This document shows positions 1 to 11,166 of a stretch of DNA of 64,000 bases, one piece after another. The notes beneath the pieces were generated by a model. The model had not been told where the DNA came from. It saw nothing but the letters and a program-made list of their open reading frames with translations, and searched no databases. The DNA comes from Stereocaulon alpinum. Lineage: Eukaryota > Ascomycota > Lecanoromycetes > Lecanorales > Stereocaulaceae. The DNA lies in contig JAEUBA010000059.1 of the NCBI GenBank assembly GCA_018257865.1, positions 62,001 to 126,000 of the forward strand, in the 5' to 3' direction. A program made the position numbers and the translations under genes. Position 1 is the stretch's first letter, and every line of letters starts with the position of its first letter.

Positions 1-66
1 TGACGGCGGGACACCGGCCTGCTGTAGCTGGACTCTCTGGGCTCGGGTCTTCCTCGTGGTACTCAT
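1..66 (-). CDS. Possible 5' end of a gene running off the left edge
   Basis: A minus-strand ATG at 66-64 opens a frame that stays open to the window edge (22 codons, beginning MSTTRKTRAQ). The sequence upstream of it (about 67-240 read on the minus strand) is free of long frames and rich in CT/CA, like a fungal 5' leader. The product cannot be recognised from so few codons. It may be a chance frame; a left-flanking sequence would settle it. Confidence 0.25.
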   Translation of the reverse strand, partial: MSTTRKTRAQRVQLQQAGVPPS

Positions 67-716
67 CGTTGCGGTCAAAATTGAGGGGGTGGCCCTCAGG
101 GCCGAAAGTATTGCCAGTGGTTCAAATTTGGGTTCACAGCTCTTGAAAGGTGTCTTAGTGTCTTTGCTGACGAATGTGAAGTGATGTAGTGACTTTTGAG
201 AAAGTGGTGTTGTGGATGAAAGTTGTGGATTATGTTGTTATGCTTTAGATTGTTGTTGATGCACTTCCCGTCGGATACGGCTAACTAGCGCGGCCGATTA
301 GCGCGCTTTCTGAAGCGGGCTCCGCCAAGAATGGGCCATTGACAGCTTGACAGCACATAGGATAAGCTAATAGCCTTATATGATTTGACTCTTTCGCGGT
401 CATGAACTCGGTTCTATTGACATTGAGGCACACGTGCATCTCTAGTTATCTATTAGGCCAACTATTGGCTACAGATGGCCTCATTCCTCAACCCCACACG
501 CTCAAAGAGTAAGAGTACATGACAGCTCTGCCAATAGTCATACGCATCTTTCATCAGGACCAAGCCTACTCTACTGTGACCGAGCCAATTGTTCCATATG
601 AAGCTGCCAGTAGAAGATGCAGTAGACTATGAGCCTTTGTACCAGGCCAATGGCAAGTCAAGCCACTGCCGTAGATCTGTGACTCTCTCGACGTAGTCGC
701 GGGGCGATACCCTGCG
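67..716. other. Intergenic, nothing recognised
   Basis: No supported coding frame. It would hold the leader of the possible gene at the left edge and the 3' region of the uS15m gene. No RNA gene or repeat was seen. Confidence 0.5.
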
Positions 717-1794
717 TCATTGCACCGAAATCTGCCCTTTCCAGCAGGCGGGTGTCAGTCCGAGAGTCTGAAGCATATGCTGCCATCGTTCTGAGCCCCT
801 CTCCTTCCTTTCCATATATTTCAACAACTTCTGCCGCCGATGCAAAAGGAGCCTCAGGTTTCGCTTGTTGACCTTATCTTTGCGACTCTCGCCCTCATAG
901 CGATCTGCCAGCACGCGTATCTTGGCCGTCAGAACACCAATCTGCACCTCTGACGAACCTGTATCTGGTCCTGCCCTGGGCACTGGCTCAGCAGCTTGAG
1001 CTAGGACGGCACTCTGCGTCGTAATTGCAGAGGCTTTCGGTTTCAGCGTTAGGTCCGTCTTATGCCGGCCCAAAGTATCGACGACACGCTCAACATTCTT
1101 CTTGGTCCGATGTAGACTGCTACCATTGGCAAGACTGATTATACGCTGTATTGCTTCCGCGGCCGTGGCGTGTCGCGCTTCCCATTGCCGACGCTCACTC
1201 ACTTCACGATCCAGATCCTCTCTTCCTAAATCTGTAGGCGCCAGTGGCTCTGTGAGCCAACGAGAGAATTTTATTGATTCCTCAAGCTCTTTGGGTTGAA
1301 TTCCGTGATCTAGATGTATCTCCTCCGACGCATGCGCTGGCGATGGAGGTGGCTTATCAGGATCCGTCTTTAGTGCTTCAAGTGATATCGCATCTGCGTC
1401 CTGTGCGATTTGCTGGGGAACAATGGTATCGAACGACTCGACAAAGGGTGTAGAAATGCCACGGATAGGATCCCCAAACTCCTTAGCCCTTTGCTCTTTG
1501 AGTATTGCTTGTCGGCTTAGGTTGGCGTCTTTGCGAGCTTTAGCCTGACGCAGGGCGTACGTGTCACGCCTTTCATACTTCTTGGCTTTCCGTACAGTCG
1601 TCGCTAAGGTGCTAGTCGTAGAAAATGGAACCGCCGACGGTGTTAAGGTAGGGGCGAGAAAACTTGGAGGAGCGTGTTTCCACAACGATTCTGTTGTAGA
1701 ATTAGCAGATGCACTGCAATTATGTTGTCCTTAATCGATAGTGTATACCGTATGCATTACGTGTGGCTAGCCGGAACGAAAGCTTTGAAGCCAT
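717..1794 (-). CDS. MRPS28: Mitochondrial small-subunit ribosomal protein uS15m (S15 family)
   Basis: Component of the mitochondrial 30S-like subunit, binding the central domain of the small rRNA. The S15 domain is clear in the C-terminal third (GSSEVQIGVLTAKI, then KVNKRNLRLLLHRRQKLLKYM and a final LQTLGL). The N-terminal two thirds are a Lys/Arg-rich fungal extension. The long frame has no ATG at its head, so I add a short first exon 1749-1794 (start at 1794, MASKLSFRLATRNAY, a basic amphipathic presequence suitable for mitochondrial import). An intron 1691-1748 has a CTAAT branch site and an ACAACAG acceptor. This gives 339 residues. An alternative donor 12 nt earlier keeps the same phase. 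The domain call is firm; the first exon is inferred. The symbol follows the yeast name. Confidence 0.85.
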
Positions 1795-2007
1795 CTCATG
1801 GCATTGCAAATATTTGTTAATGGCAGCAATTGGGGTTCTGGTCAATTTCTTCCTCCGTAAGATACACGGCCGCGCTAAACTAGTGTGGTAACGTAAATGA
1901 ACGCACAAACATTCTAAGCCAAAATTCGTCTCCAACCTCGTAGACAACAGCAGCCATTCCGTCCTTAAATTACTACCTCACACTCTCTTCACATTAAGAC
2001 CTTCAAG

Positions 2008-2993
2008 ATGGCGCCGTCCAACCTTCCGTCCATCTTCAATGCCACGTCCCAAGACATAGAGATGCTGCTCTCGGCACAATGCCATCTCGGCTCCAAGAAC
2101 CTACAGGTTCACATGGAGCCATACCTATGGAAGACTCGCCCTGATGGAATCAACGTGATCAACATCGGCAAGACTTGGTAGGTTGATGCCACCAATTTAC
2201 GTCTCATCCATTCGCACGCTTGCTGATCGAGTGTCGCCTTAGGGAGAAAGTCGTCCTTGCAGCTCGCATCATCGCTGCGGTCGACAACCCAGCTGATATC
2301 GCCGTCATCTCTGCTCGTCCTTATGGTCAACGTGCTGTCCTCAAGTTCGCTGCTCATACTGGTGCCGTCGCTATCGCCGGACGCTTCACACCTGGTAACT
2401 TCACCAACTATATCACTCGCTCGTTCAAGGAACCCCGCCTCATCATCGTGACCGACCCTCGCACCGACGCTCAGGCTATCAAGGAAGCCTCCTACGTTAA
2501 CATCCCCGTCGTTGCCCTTTGTGATACTGACTCCCCAACTGAGTTCATTGATGTTGCTATCCCTACAAACAACAAAGGTCGTCATGCTATCGGTCTAATC
2601 TGGTGGATGTTGGCTCGCGAGGTCCTTCGTCTACGTGGCACTCTAGCGGATCGTGAGACGGAGTGGGAGACCATGCCTGATCTTTACTTCTATCGTGACC
2701 CTGAAGCTGAAGAAAACAAGGATGCTTCTGGCGTCGAGGAGGATAAGCTTCCTGGCGTCAATGATGTTGGGGCCCAAGCTATTGATCAAGGCTTTGCGGG
2801 CAATGCCGAATGGGAAGTATCAGGTGGCGCTCAAAACGCAGCATTCAGTGCTGCTAGCAACACCGCGGGAGCGCAGCCAGGGTCTACGTGGGATGCTGAG
2901 GCCCCAGACTGGGCTGCTGGCTCTGCTCCAGTGCAGACTGGCAACGAGGGATGGAATACAGAGACAAAGAAGGAGGGCGAAGTTCAATGGTAG
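2008..2993 (+). CDS. RPS0: 40S ribosomal protein S0 (uS2)
   Basis: Cytosolic small-subunit protein needed for 18S rRNA 3' maturation and 40S assembly. Two exons, 2008-2177 and 2243-2993, are joined across a 65-nt intron (GTAGGT...CTTAG) that falls after INIGKTW. The spliced protein is 306 residues, the usual length for fungal S0. Family motifs include the N-terminal LLSAQCHLGSKN, ARPYGQRAVLKFA, RFTPGNFTNYI, EPRLIIVTDPRTDAQAI and IPTNNKGRHAIGLIWW. The acidic, Trp-containing C-terminal tail ending EVQW is also typical. It is divergent from the uS15m gene, with 213 bp between the two start codons, so both ribosomal protein genes may share a promoter. Confidence 0.96.
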
Positions 2994-3902
2994 AAGAGGC
3001 TCGAGGAACCAAATGGAGACTAAATTGATGGCACTCATGAGGGAAAGATACCCAATAGGCCACTATTGGGGGAATGCCCTGTGCTATTGAGAAGGACGTA
3101 CTTGATAGTTGCCCATCTCCATACAAGCTTCATTCTACGAAACTGACAATATCGTCATTCCTATTATCTACCAATTTACCACCGGGCCTGTTAGTTTACC
3201 AAGTATGACCTCTTCACTAACAGAAAGAGTTATTACTATTGTTGGGTCCAGTCGTTCGATATCTGGTTGCATCAATGCCCCAGGCATTTCCCAAATCGTT
3301 CCGTCCATCGCACCACTGACTACTCCGGCCCTGTCCAATGACATCGCTGACAAATTGAGTCACTCCTGTTATCACATCCATTTACTCGACTTTGAGGCCG
3401 ACTAGCCCACCGACATTATACATATCTCACCACAACTCTTCCTTTGAGGAGAGCCCAAATTGATGTGACTCAATGAAAGTGCCAAACGAGGATGGGCAAT
3501 ATTTCAAGAGACTTTCTGCGAGCTACGACTGAAGCCTTAAGCAAAGCAAGCAATCTGCCTACCTAGGCCATCACGCTACTTCACGCTTAGGTCGAGATTT
3601 GCTTTACATTCTGCTGTTATACCTGAATGCTAGATTCAATATTGTGGTATGATGCATAGAAGATGTAGCTTCTGCTCACTTGGAGAGTAGCACCCGGCCC
3701 CACTCTTTTCCATAGTCTCACATATTCCTTGTTCTCCTAAGCTTGTGCTTGCTGACCTCAAAGCCTTTGTCTCAGAATCTTCTTTCTCTGGCAATTTCTT
3801 TGTCTCCAAGAGTATTTCTGCACTAATGAGTTTGGAAACATAGCTTCTTCCAGGTCTCTCCACAACGTCCCACATTACACTTCCCTAGTTCCGGCTGTAC
3901 TC
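2994..3902. other. Intergenic, nothing recognised
   Basis: Lies between the RPS0 stop and the amidoligase start. Short frames on both strands look random. No repeats or RNA genes were noticed. Confidence 0.5.
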
Positions 3903-4970
3903 ATGGACAACTCACTGAGCCTCACATTCGGTATCGAACTAGAATGCATGATTGAGTACGATCCTGCCGACTACGACGGCGACTCTGCCCTACGAAGCCT
4001 GGATGGAATACTAGGGACTCGGGATTACAAAATCGAGATCCTCGTACGTCGCGGTATCGCACATGCACTCTCAAACCATGGGTTCCCAGCTACCGACTGG
4101 GTGCAAAATCCAAGCCCACAGACATGGGTGGTGGACCGTGACCGCTCCATTCAGCTACCACCGGATAAACCTGGACGAAGTTATCTCGACATCGAACTCA
4201 AGTCACCAGCCTACAACTTCTCACGAAGAGCATTGGACCAGGTACAATCAGTCGTCAGCATTGTGACTAAGGATTTCAACGTCCACACTGATGACTCATG
4301 TGGCCTCCACGTTCACGTCGGCAATCAGCGTAAGGGGTTCCCACTTCAAACCTTCAAGAAGTTTTGCATGCTAACAACGATCTTCGAGCCCCAGTTCAAC
4401 AGCCTTCATCCTCCCAATCGACTTGACGACAACTTCTATCTGAGGAGTATGACAAAAGCCTTCGAAGGCATCAGCCCTCTAGATACCGCACTGCTAATCC
4501 AGTCTTGCCATACCCATGAGCAATTGGTGAAGAGGTTCACAGGGGACGTCCCAGATAGATACTATGCCTACAACTTCTGCCCGCTTGTGTTCAAGCCGAT
4601 ATTTGGAACCATCGAATTTCGGCAGCACAAGGCTACTCTGGACACTGACGTGATAGGTATGTGGATTGAGCTGGCTTGTGGCATGGTCAGGACTGCGCAC
4701 GACATCCGATTTGACAAGCTTGCGCATCTCATAGAGCATGCCGCTTCTGGTATGTACATGGACGCTATTGCTCTACTATCTGAGCTTGAGCTTCATGACA
4801 ACGCGGAGTACTACGGGCGCCAACGACGCTACTCGCATCCACGACCTGCTTGGGCCTGGGTCAACCCAATGGTGGAAGAGACGGTGGGGCTGACAACCGA
4901 GGGAACTAAGGATGAGTTTATCAATGGCGAGATGATAACTAAGACGGTGGCTAAGAATCCCTTGGAGTAG
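3903..4970 (+). CDS. Amidoligase-like protein (Amidoligase_2 type, ATP-grasp-independent COOH-NH2 ligase fold)
   Basis: Single exon, 355 residues. The protein opens with FGIELECMIEY (residues 9-19), the conserved N-terminal strand of the glutamine-synthetase-like amidoligase group. It continues with YLDIELKSPAY, the metal-site-like CGLHVHVG (about residue 135) and GTIEFRQHKATLD, and these blocks occur in the order seen in fungal putative amidoligases. Such enzymes are thought to join a carboxylate to an amine using ATP, but substrates of the fungal members are unknown to me. No signal peptide or membrane segment is present, so a cytosolic location is likely. Neighbours (RPS0 and an SDR) give no pathway. 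The family call is fairly secure; the biochemical role is inference. Confidence 0.82.
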   Translation: MDNSLSLTFGIELECMIEYDPADYDGDSALRSLDGILGTRDYKIEILVRRGIAHALSNHGFPATDWVQNPSPQTWVVDRDRSIQLPPDKPGRSYLDIELKSPAYNFSRRALDQVQSVVSIVTKDFNVHTDDSCGLHVHVGNQRKGFPLQTFKKFCMLTTIFEPQFNSLHPPNRLDDNFYLRSMTKAFEGISPLDTALLIQSCHTHEQLVKRFTGDVPDRYYAYNFCPLVFKPIFGTIEFRQHKATLDTDVIGMWIELACGMVRTAHDIRFDKLAHLIEHAASGMYMDAIALLSELELHDNAEYYGRQRRYSHPRPAWAWVNPMVEETVGLTTEGTKDEFINGEMITKTVAKNPLE

Positions 4971-5180
4971 AATGTGACATGTGCAGGAGATTGCGATTCG
5001 TATAGTGCGCATGACATGAAGGCGCACTGTCAGAGCGCGACAAAGGGCATATATAGGCACAGCAGCAGAAGATCTCATAGAGGGATTTCATGCATGATCT
5101 GAATTGAGATTGCACCCCTCCGATGCCAATCTCGCTGCTCGAAGATAGTCCAGCCGACTGTCAGAACATTGTATAGCCCC

Positions 5181-6223
5181 CTAAAATCCTACATCAATTT
5201 GAATCCCTTTCCACTGAAGATTGTGACTCGGCTCACCATCAATCTTGATGTCAGTTCCAGTAATGAATCTCCCAGCATCACTACAAAGCAAAACCACCGC
5301 CCCAGTTAAATCTTCAGGGTCGCCAATGCCCAGCGGACTCTTCTCCAGCCACAATTTTCTCAACCCAGCCTGTGACGGTCCGCCAGAAAGTCTTGTGTTC
5401 ATGATGCCAGGCGAGATGCTGTTGACACGGATGTTGTGACCCACCCATTCTGCAGCCATTGAGCGTGCAAGATGGTGTACACCAGCTTTAGAAACTGCAT
5501 AAGCAGAATGCGGTTGCGGTTGATTGACGATATAGCCAGACATGGAAGCCGTGAAGACGATGGTTCCAGAGCCGTTACGGGCTATCACCTCCCTACTTCA
5601 TGATTAGCCGAAGGTCCTTGGCCATATTGAATGAGACGGGACCTAGCAAAAGCTCTAGCGACTAAGAAGGAGCCATGGACATTGACATCAAAGATCCGTC
5701 TCCAAGAATCAATCGAGTATTCGACCGCTAGCTTCGACTCCGTGATACCAGCAAAGCAAAGCAGGATATCAATGCCATCGAAAGCCTCCATAACATCACC
5801 TACAGCGCTATTGACCGAAATTTCAATCGTCACATCAACTTTCTTGAAGACAATCTTCCAATCATTTCCCTTGCTCAGGCTGTCAAAATGCGCCATGGCT
5901 CTTTCCCCGCATGCTTCGTCGACGTCCAAGATAGCTAGATGTGAGACACGATGTTCAAGCAGTGCTCTGGCACATACGAGACCGAGACCCTGGGCGCCGC
6001 CGGTCACTTGCAATGTTTCAGCCTGGCACCTTCCATGCAGTAATCACGGCTAACCAATTGCCTTCTTCCCGGCTAAAGAGAATCGTGCAGCAGCTCTCTC
6101 TGCTGGTGACTTATCACGGTGTACCACGTCTGGTATCGGCTGTGAAGGAGGTGGATCATCGGCGATCTTGAACGGGGTCATGAACTTGATCTCTCCCTTT
6201 GGGGGCCCGGTGTCGGCTGCCAT
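5181..6223 (-). CDS. Classical short-chain dehydrogenase/reductase (SDR), sugar/polyol reductase-like
   Basis: Three exons: 6055-6223, 5643-6006 and 5181-5592. The introns are 48 and 50 nt. The spliced protein has 314 residues. The Rossmann cofactor motif TGGAQGLG spans residues 58-65, crossing just past the first splice junction. The catalytic Ser194 (FTASMSG) and the YAVSK motif (Tyr209, Lys213) are present, and RVNSISPGIMNT follows as in classical SDRs. The roughly 55-residue N-terminal extension before the Rossmann fold resembles fungal sorbose/xylulose-reductase-like and arabinitol-dehydrogenase-like SDRs, so a polyol or ketose substrate with NAD(P)H is likely but not shown. A lone gene with no linked pathway. 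Confidence 0.9.
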
Positions 6224-6759
6224 TATACTGAGTATGACAGTAAGACGAGGATTCTACTGGGGTGATCGGTCGAAGATATTTCGACCAGCAAATTGGATTT
6301 TCTATTCGAATTCCATATAGATGGACCCAATTGTCGTGAGAGATGGTTCAATGGGAATTCCGCGGGATGGATGGAGACTTGGCTAGAGTGCCCTAGACAT
6401 AGATATGGCAGTTGATAAGCTTTTCTAAGCAGAACACCTATACTCCTCAAGGAGTGATCTGAGTTAGAGATACGTGACCCTTAGTCACACGTGAATTGCA
6501 AACACTGGGTTTCATTGGCAGATGTCAATATGGCCGTTACCAAAGCGGCCAACGTATGAACCACTGATTTGACCTATATCAGATAGGAAGCTCTAACCGA
6601 GCGAACATTGACTGGTATCTCTTAACAAATAATTACAACAAATGCCACAAGAAACAACACAAATAGAAGCTCATGCTAGTGCGCCTCTACGATATAAGGT
6701 CATCCCTTCCTTCCATCATGATTCATTCTGTATAGCCCGATGAGGGTCTTTCCGAGCGC
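6224..6759. other. Intergenic, nothing recognised
   Basis: Contains the promoter of the SDR and the 3' end of the next minus-strand gene. No supported frame or repeat. Confidence 0.45.
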
Positions 6760-7664
6760 TCAGAAGAAGCTCTCCACTAGGCCGGTAGTGGCCCCTCCCA
6801 GACCGTCTGCAAGGTTCTGCTTCTCACCAACCTTTGTCTTTCGGTATATGATGAAATGCCCGATCGCAAACGTTGCTTTGAGAGCGAATTCGGCGACAGA
6901 AGTCTCCCAGGAGCTTGTCTATTCTGCGATCAGCAATGTACTCTGCCAAGACAAGTAAGGGTATATCATACCTGGAGTGTGCATAGCCCGCTGAAGCCCA
7001 CCACGCCATTGAATTGCGGTTGGATCTCATCAGCCTTGTCTGAGCACGACCATCCCCACAGGTCATTGTTGTTGCCCTTGGTGCCTTTCGCGTACCGATA
7101 AAGCGCCGAAACAACAAGCCAAACTCCCAGATGGATAACGTATTTCACAACCGTAAGCTTCCAGCTGGCCGTCGCTTTCTTATAGCAGCAACAGTATGAC
7201 AACATCGTTACAATTGACAGGATCAGAGTGACACCAGATGTGGCAAGGAACATGAACGTCGGCCAAAGCTTTGCATGTTTTGGCCATGGAGTTCTGCCAC
7301 CTCGGACCGTGTTCTCCGTGGTTTGATACTTTATCGTTGTATAAACCATAGAGATGAACATCGCGGTAGAGAGTAGTGTTGAGATGCCTTGGGAAGCAAG
7401 TTTCCAGACTCGCAGAATGCGGCTCCACTTGGAGGGCTTTGCTGAGGGATATGTAGAGTCCCGCTGCGCTTGGTGGGTTGGCTTGCTGAGGAGCTGGGCG
7501 GTTGGTGGAGTTACTTCAGTTACTTCGCTGTGAGTGACGACTGGCGATATCTTCGAATGCTTCGACGGGACCTCGTCGTAGCCTTGGCCTGAATAAATCC
7601 CCGGTGCGGCTGCTGACCGTCGAGATGGATAGGTATTCATGTTGTAGTAGGAATCAGACGTCAT
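6760..7664 (-). CDS. Four-helix membrane protein, function unknown
   Basis: Two exons, 6972-7664 and 6760-6918, joined over a 53-nt intron with a CTGAT branch site and AATAG acceptor. The product has 283 residues. An approximately 90-residue Ser/Thr/Pro-rich N-terminal region is followed by four hydrophobic segments (around ISTLLSTAMFISMVY, TFMFLATSGVTLILSIVTML, VIHLGVWLVVSALY and FALKATFAIGHFIIY). A CCCYKK patch after the second helix could be palmitoylated. The arrangement is like fungal MARVEL-type or tetraspan proteins, but I do not recognise a named family. The second exon was placed because it continues the last helix in frame. A heat-shock-element-like cluster lies about 80-130 bp upstream of the ATG. 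Confidence 0.75.
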
Positions 7665-7749
7665 TCTGTTGGTTTCTGTGTTGAGCTGGCCAAAGCGCCC
7701 CTGTCTCTAAAATGAAATTGTGCCGCGACTGCGTTGAGACTTGTATATT

Positions 7750-7796
7750 AGAAGAACTTTCTTGAGAAGAACTTTCAGGTGACGTTCTTCAAGAAG
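7750..7796. promoter_or_regulatory. Heat-shock-element-like cluster upstream of the tetraspan gene
   Basis: Two direct copies of AGAAGAACTTTC (7750-7761 and 7765-7776) give alternating GAA/TTC units. They are followed by TTCTTCAAGAAG, which holds a perfect TTCnnGAA. Such arrays are bound by Hsf1 in fungi. The position 85-130 bp upstream of the start codon at 7664 fits a promoter element. Function is inferred only. Confidence 0.4.
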
Positions 7797-8725
7797 TATC
7801 AGTTAGATCAAATCTAGCAGTGCTTTGAAGGAGAGATGCAAGCATGAAAGACACTGGGTCAACGATATTTCTAGTACTTCGTTATCGGCTACGAGGAGAC
7901 GAAGAGCGGGACGACAGGGATATTCAGCTGATAGTAAAACACACGAGTAAGCCCAAAGCCTGCTCTAGATCGCCTCTGGCGCCATGGGTCCCAATACTGT
8001 CACCCAAGGTTATCAAGAATAAGCTTACTGTTTGTAGGGTCAACGGGGCTGACATCTTTAAGCGCTCTAGTGCAAACTCAGGGATGCATTAATAACCGTT
8101 GACTGGTAAGCGAGCCTTGACTAAGCAATAGCGCTGCATTAAGGCGTCAGAGCCGTTTCATAGAATGCAGCCATGTGGCTGTGGCCAGATTCGACATCAG
8201 GACGCCATGCTGGTGGAGGCGAGCTGGCATCGCATCGAGCTACCGAGCTTGGTTGGAGGATGTCCAAGAGGGCTGAGCCAGACCAGCGACCGCACGCTTG
8301 CAGTGCCAGCTCACCTGCACCTAGAAGATAAGAAGTCAGGCGGAGTACATTGTGACGCACATGATGGTGATGGAAATGGAGAGCTGTGAAGAGATAAGAT
8401 TGACTAACTGGCGAGTCACCGCTTCGACCACGCCAATGTTTTTAGGCGCGACGCGGGGTACGGTACAATATAGCACGCTAATAGTGGCATAGGTATGGCA
8501 CCCTTGAAGCTTAAAGCCCGCGTCTCATCCTTATCCGGCAAATACTGCCCTCCACTGCATTGAACGGCTACCTTATACCAGTTTGAGAAAAGCAGCTTGA
8601 ATGTTGTTGTTAGACATCCCGAAAGTGTAAAGTTACGTACTTTCTGACCATATGCAAAGGCCAGAACATTCCTTCCCCACATAGGAGCGCCACTAAAGAT
8701 TTACGACAGCACCAACACGTCATAT
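7797..8725. other. Intergenic, nothing recognised
   Basis: Short frames on both strands do not resemble known proteins. No repeats seen. Confidence 0.45.
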
Positions 8726-10567
8726 CTACTGCCTTGCACTCCCTTGCATTGGACCTCCTAATTGCAGACTAGGTGGCATTTGAGGCCCAGGTCGTGGCGA
8801 CGAGTACGGCTGCGTGTTTGGTCCCGAGGGTGTCGGATTCCTTGGCGGCCCCGACCGTCCCTGAGCCACATTTTGAGGTTGCTGCATAGTTGGTGCAGGT
8901 CCTTGAGCTATGTTGGGTCGCTGCTGCATGTTTAGTCCACCTCCAGGGGCCATACTTTGTCCTTGTTGCACCTGTCCTCTACCGCCGGGGGCCATGTTCT
9001 GGCCTTGTTGACCAAATGGTCCAGACATGGGAAGCATGCTCTGTGCCTGTTGCACGTTAGGCCCAGAGCCAGGTGGTATAGCTCCAGATGACGGATTCTG
9101 CGCTTGTTGTGGATATGGTCCAGGTCCTTGCGGTATGCGTTGGCCTTGTTGGTTCGGAACCGGTCCAGGCTGCATAGATTGACCATTCTGTAAGCTTGTT
9201 CCCGTAAATGGGATTCCACTCTGGCCCACAGGAATCTGATGGAGTGATGGATCCTGTTGCTGCTGTTGCTGCTGCTGATGTTGTTGTTGCTGCTGCTGCC
9301 ACTGGTGTCGTTGCTGAGGAGGCATGCTTTGATTCAGGCTGGTCCCATTGTATGCGGGTAGGTTGCTCTGTGGGAACGCACCTGGGGGCGCCGGTTGCTC
9401 CAATTTAAGATCTGCCATATTTTCTTGTGGCGGCATATTTTGGTTGACTGAAAGGTTTTGCAATTGTGCCATTTCTTGTGCTTGCATGGATCCGTGGCTT
9501 TGCATATTGTTATTTTGCAGGTCCTGATGTCCAGAGTTATCCTGTGCCCCGTACGAGTCCCACCCTTGTGCCCCTCCACTCATCAAGTCGCTAATGCTCA
9601 TTGATGGCTTAGCCTCACTGGGGCTGGAGTGGCCTTCTTGAATGTCAAGCACGGTATCAGCCCACATCTCGTATTGTGCCTGCCACCCGGTGATAACGCT
9701 CTGATGTCCAGATTCCGAGAATCCCTCAAACTCCCACGAACGTTCCACTCGCAAGCTCCAGATCCTGTGCGCTTGAGCTTCAAGCTCGTATGCAATGGAC
9801 GCCATCGTGTGGAGATTGTGTTCTAGATCTACGTCAGGCTTCGCACAAGTCACAAAGGATGGGACATACTCACGAGACTGGGCAAGGAAGAAATAGCTCT
9901 TCTTGCTATTGAAGTCTAAGACCATACGATGATATTGCCTTGGAGCTGACTGCGGAGAGCTCTTTGCTCTTCTTTCACCCGGTGGGGGTACCTCCCCTAA
10001 AGCTCCCATTTTCATGACATGGCTCTGACCAGACAAGTTTTGCGCTTGCGGCTGAGCTAGTTGCGACTCTTGGATCCGCCACTGTGGTGTCTCTGGTCGA
10101 GGCGCGGTCTGGGTGTTAGAGCTGAACGGACCTGAGGACGTTGGCTGGTTTGGTTGGTCTAAGTTCGACGCAAAATATGGCTGCCCAGCGGGTAGCGGTG
10201 GACTCTGGACAGGCCGGCCGTACGTAGGTTGTGGCGAAGAAGTTTGAGAGAGCGCTGCAATTGCTTGGTTTGATTGATTTTGCCCTATGTTTTGCTGAAA
10301 GCCACTAGGATCCTGAGTTGACTGGCCGTGCAGGGAGTTTGCTTGCGCACTACCTTGCTGATGCGCGATCCGGTCAGGTGGTATGTTATCGGCAATGTAT
10401 GTCATGACTGATGACTTTGGGTCCATCATGAACTTGCGGAAGCTACGACTTTGTTCTGCCATAGTGGAGGACTTTCGCAATACGCTAGCTTTCGATATCG
10501 GTTGACTATTGCTGTACGCAGTCAAGTAATTGAAATATCTTTGGGTGGATGTTTTCGGGTCACACAT
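8726..10567 (-). CDS. Gln/Pro-rich low-complexity protein, function unknown
   Basis: Single-exon frame of 613 residues. A second in-frame ATG at 10462 (MAEQSRSFRKFMMD) is the likelier start, because it begins the first conserved-looking block. About residues 210-310 form the only globular-looking part (MVLDFNSKKSYFFLAQSREY, then a helix rich in Trp and Glu). The rest is disordered, with a polyglutamine tract near 9250-9300 and a C-terminal array of imperfect repeats built on Gly-Pro, QQ(A/G)Q and M(A/L)PG. Such composition is common in fungal transcription co-regulators and condensate-forming proteins, but no DNA-binding or other domain is visible. No function is assigned. Confidence 0.75.
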   Translation of the reverse strand: MCDPKTSTQRYFNYLTAYSNSQPISKASVLRKSSTMAEQSRSFRKFMMDPKSSVMTYIADNIPPDRIAHQQGSAQANSLHGQSTQDPSGFQQNIGQNQSNQAIAALSQTSSPQPTYGRPVQSPPLPAGQPYFASNLDQPNQPTSSGPFSSNTQTAPRPETPQWRIQESQLAQPQAQNLSGQSHVMKMGALGEVPPPGERRAKSSPQSAPRQYHRMVLDFNSKKSYFFLAQSREYVPSFVTCAKPDVDLEHNLHTMASIAYELEAQAHRIWSLRVERSWEFEGFSESGHQSVITGWQAQYEMWADTVLDIQEGHSSPSEAKPSMSISDLMSGGAQGWDSYGAQDNSGHQDLQNNNMQSHGSMQAQEMAQLQNLSVNQNMPPQENMADLKLEQPAPPGAFPQSNLPAYNGTSLNQSMPPQQRHQWQQQQQQHQQQQQQQQDPSLHQIPVGQSGIPFTGTSLQNGQSMQPGPVPNQQGQRIPQGPGPYPQQAQNPSSGAIPPGSGPNVQQAQSMLPMSGPFGQQGQNMAPGGRGQVQQGQSMAPGGGLNMQQRPNIAQGPAPTMQQPQNVAQGRSGPPRNPTPSGPNTQPYSSPRPGPQMPPSLQLGGPMQGSARQ

Positions 10568-11166
10568 TCACCAAACCGTACCTCTTTCCATAATGTATGT
10601 TAATCTTTCAGCTCACTCCTGTAGCTTTGTGGCTGCTGACTGTTGATGTGCTGCTAGGCGAATTCCTCATGGCTTACTCCTAGTCTGACCTGCCATAAGA
10701 AGTCCCTGCAACGGTGCATGTAAGCATTCGGGTGAGACGCCACCAATGCATACTAATCAAACGTCTGCTTCCCGAATACGCAAGTGCTGCAGGACTGAAG
10801 CTTGGAATCCAGTAATTTGTGGGGCTGTTGATTTGCGCTGCGTCTTCGGCAAATGATCCCTGGCCTCCTTGATGAACTTACGTGGGGCTTCTTTCAAGTC
10901 CTTCAATCCACACATACACTTCAACAAGGCCGCCAGGTTTATTCAGCAGAGCTAGTATTGAAGTAGCCTATGTTATTGGGAAGCATCGGTACACACACAA
11001 GAGCTGAAAGTGGAAAATCGGCCAGTCGCAAAAAGCACCATTCGGGAAGCCATCGCGAAATCGCATTGGAAAACACCCACCATCCATTAAGAAAACCCAG
11101 ATCCCATCTCATTACACCACCCGCCAAAGTCAAGTCCTAACCAACCCCCCATCAAAATCAACCTCA
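10568..11166. other. Intergenic, nothing recognised
   Basis: Upstream region of the Gln-rich gene and downstream region of the glycine-zipper gene. No supported frame. Confidence 0.45.
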
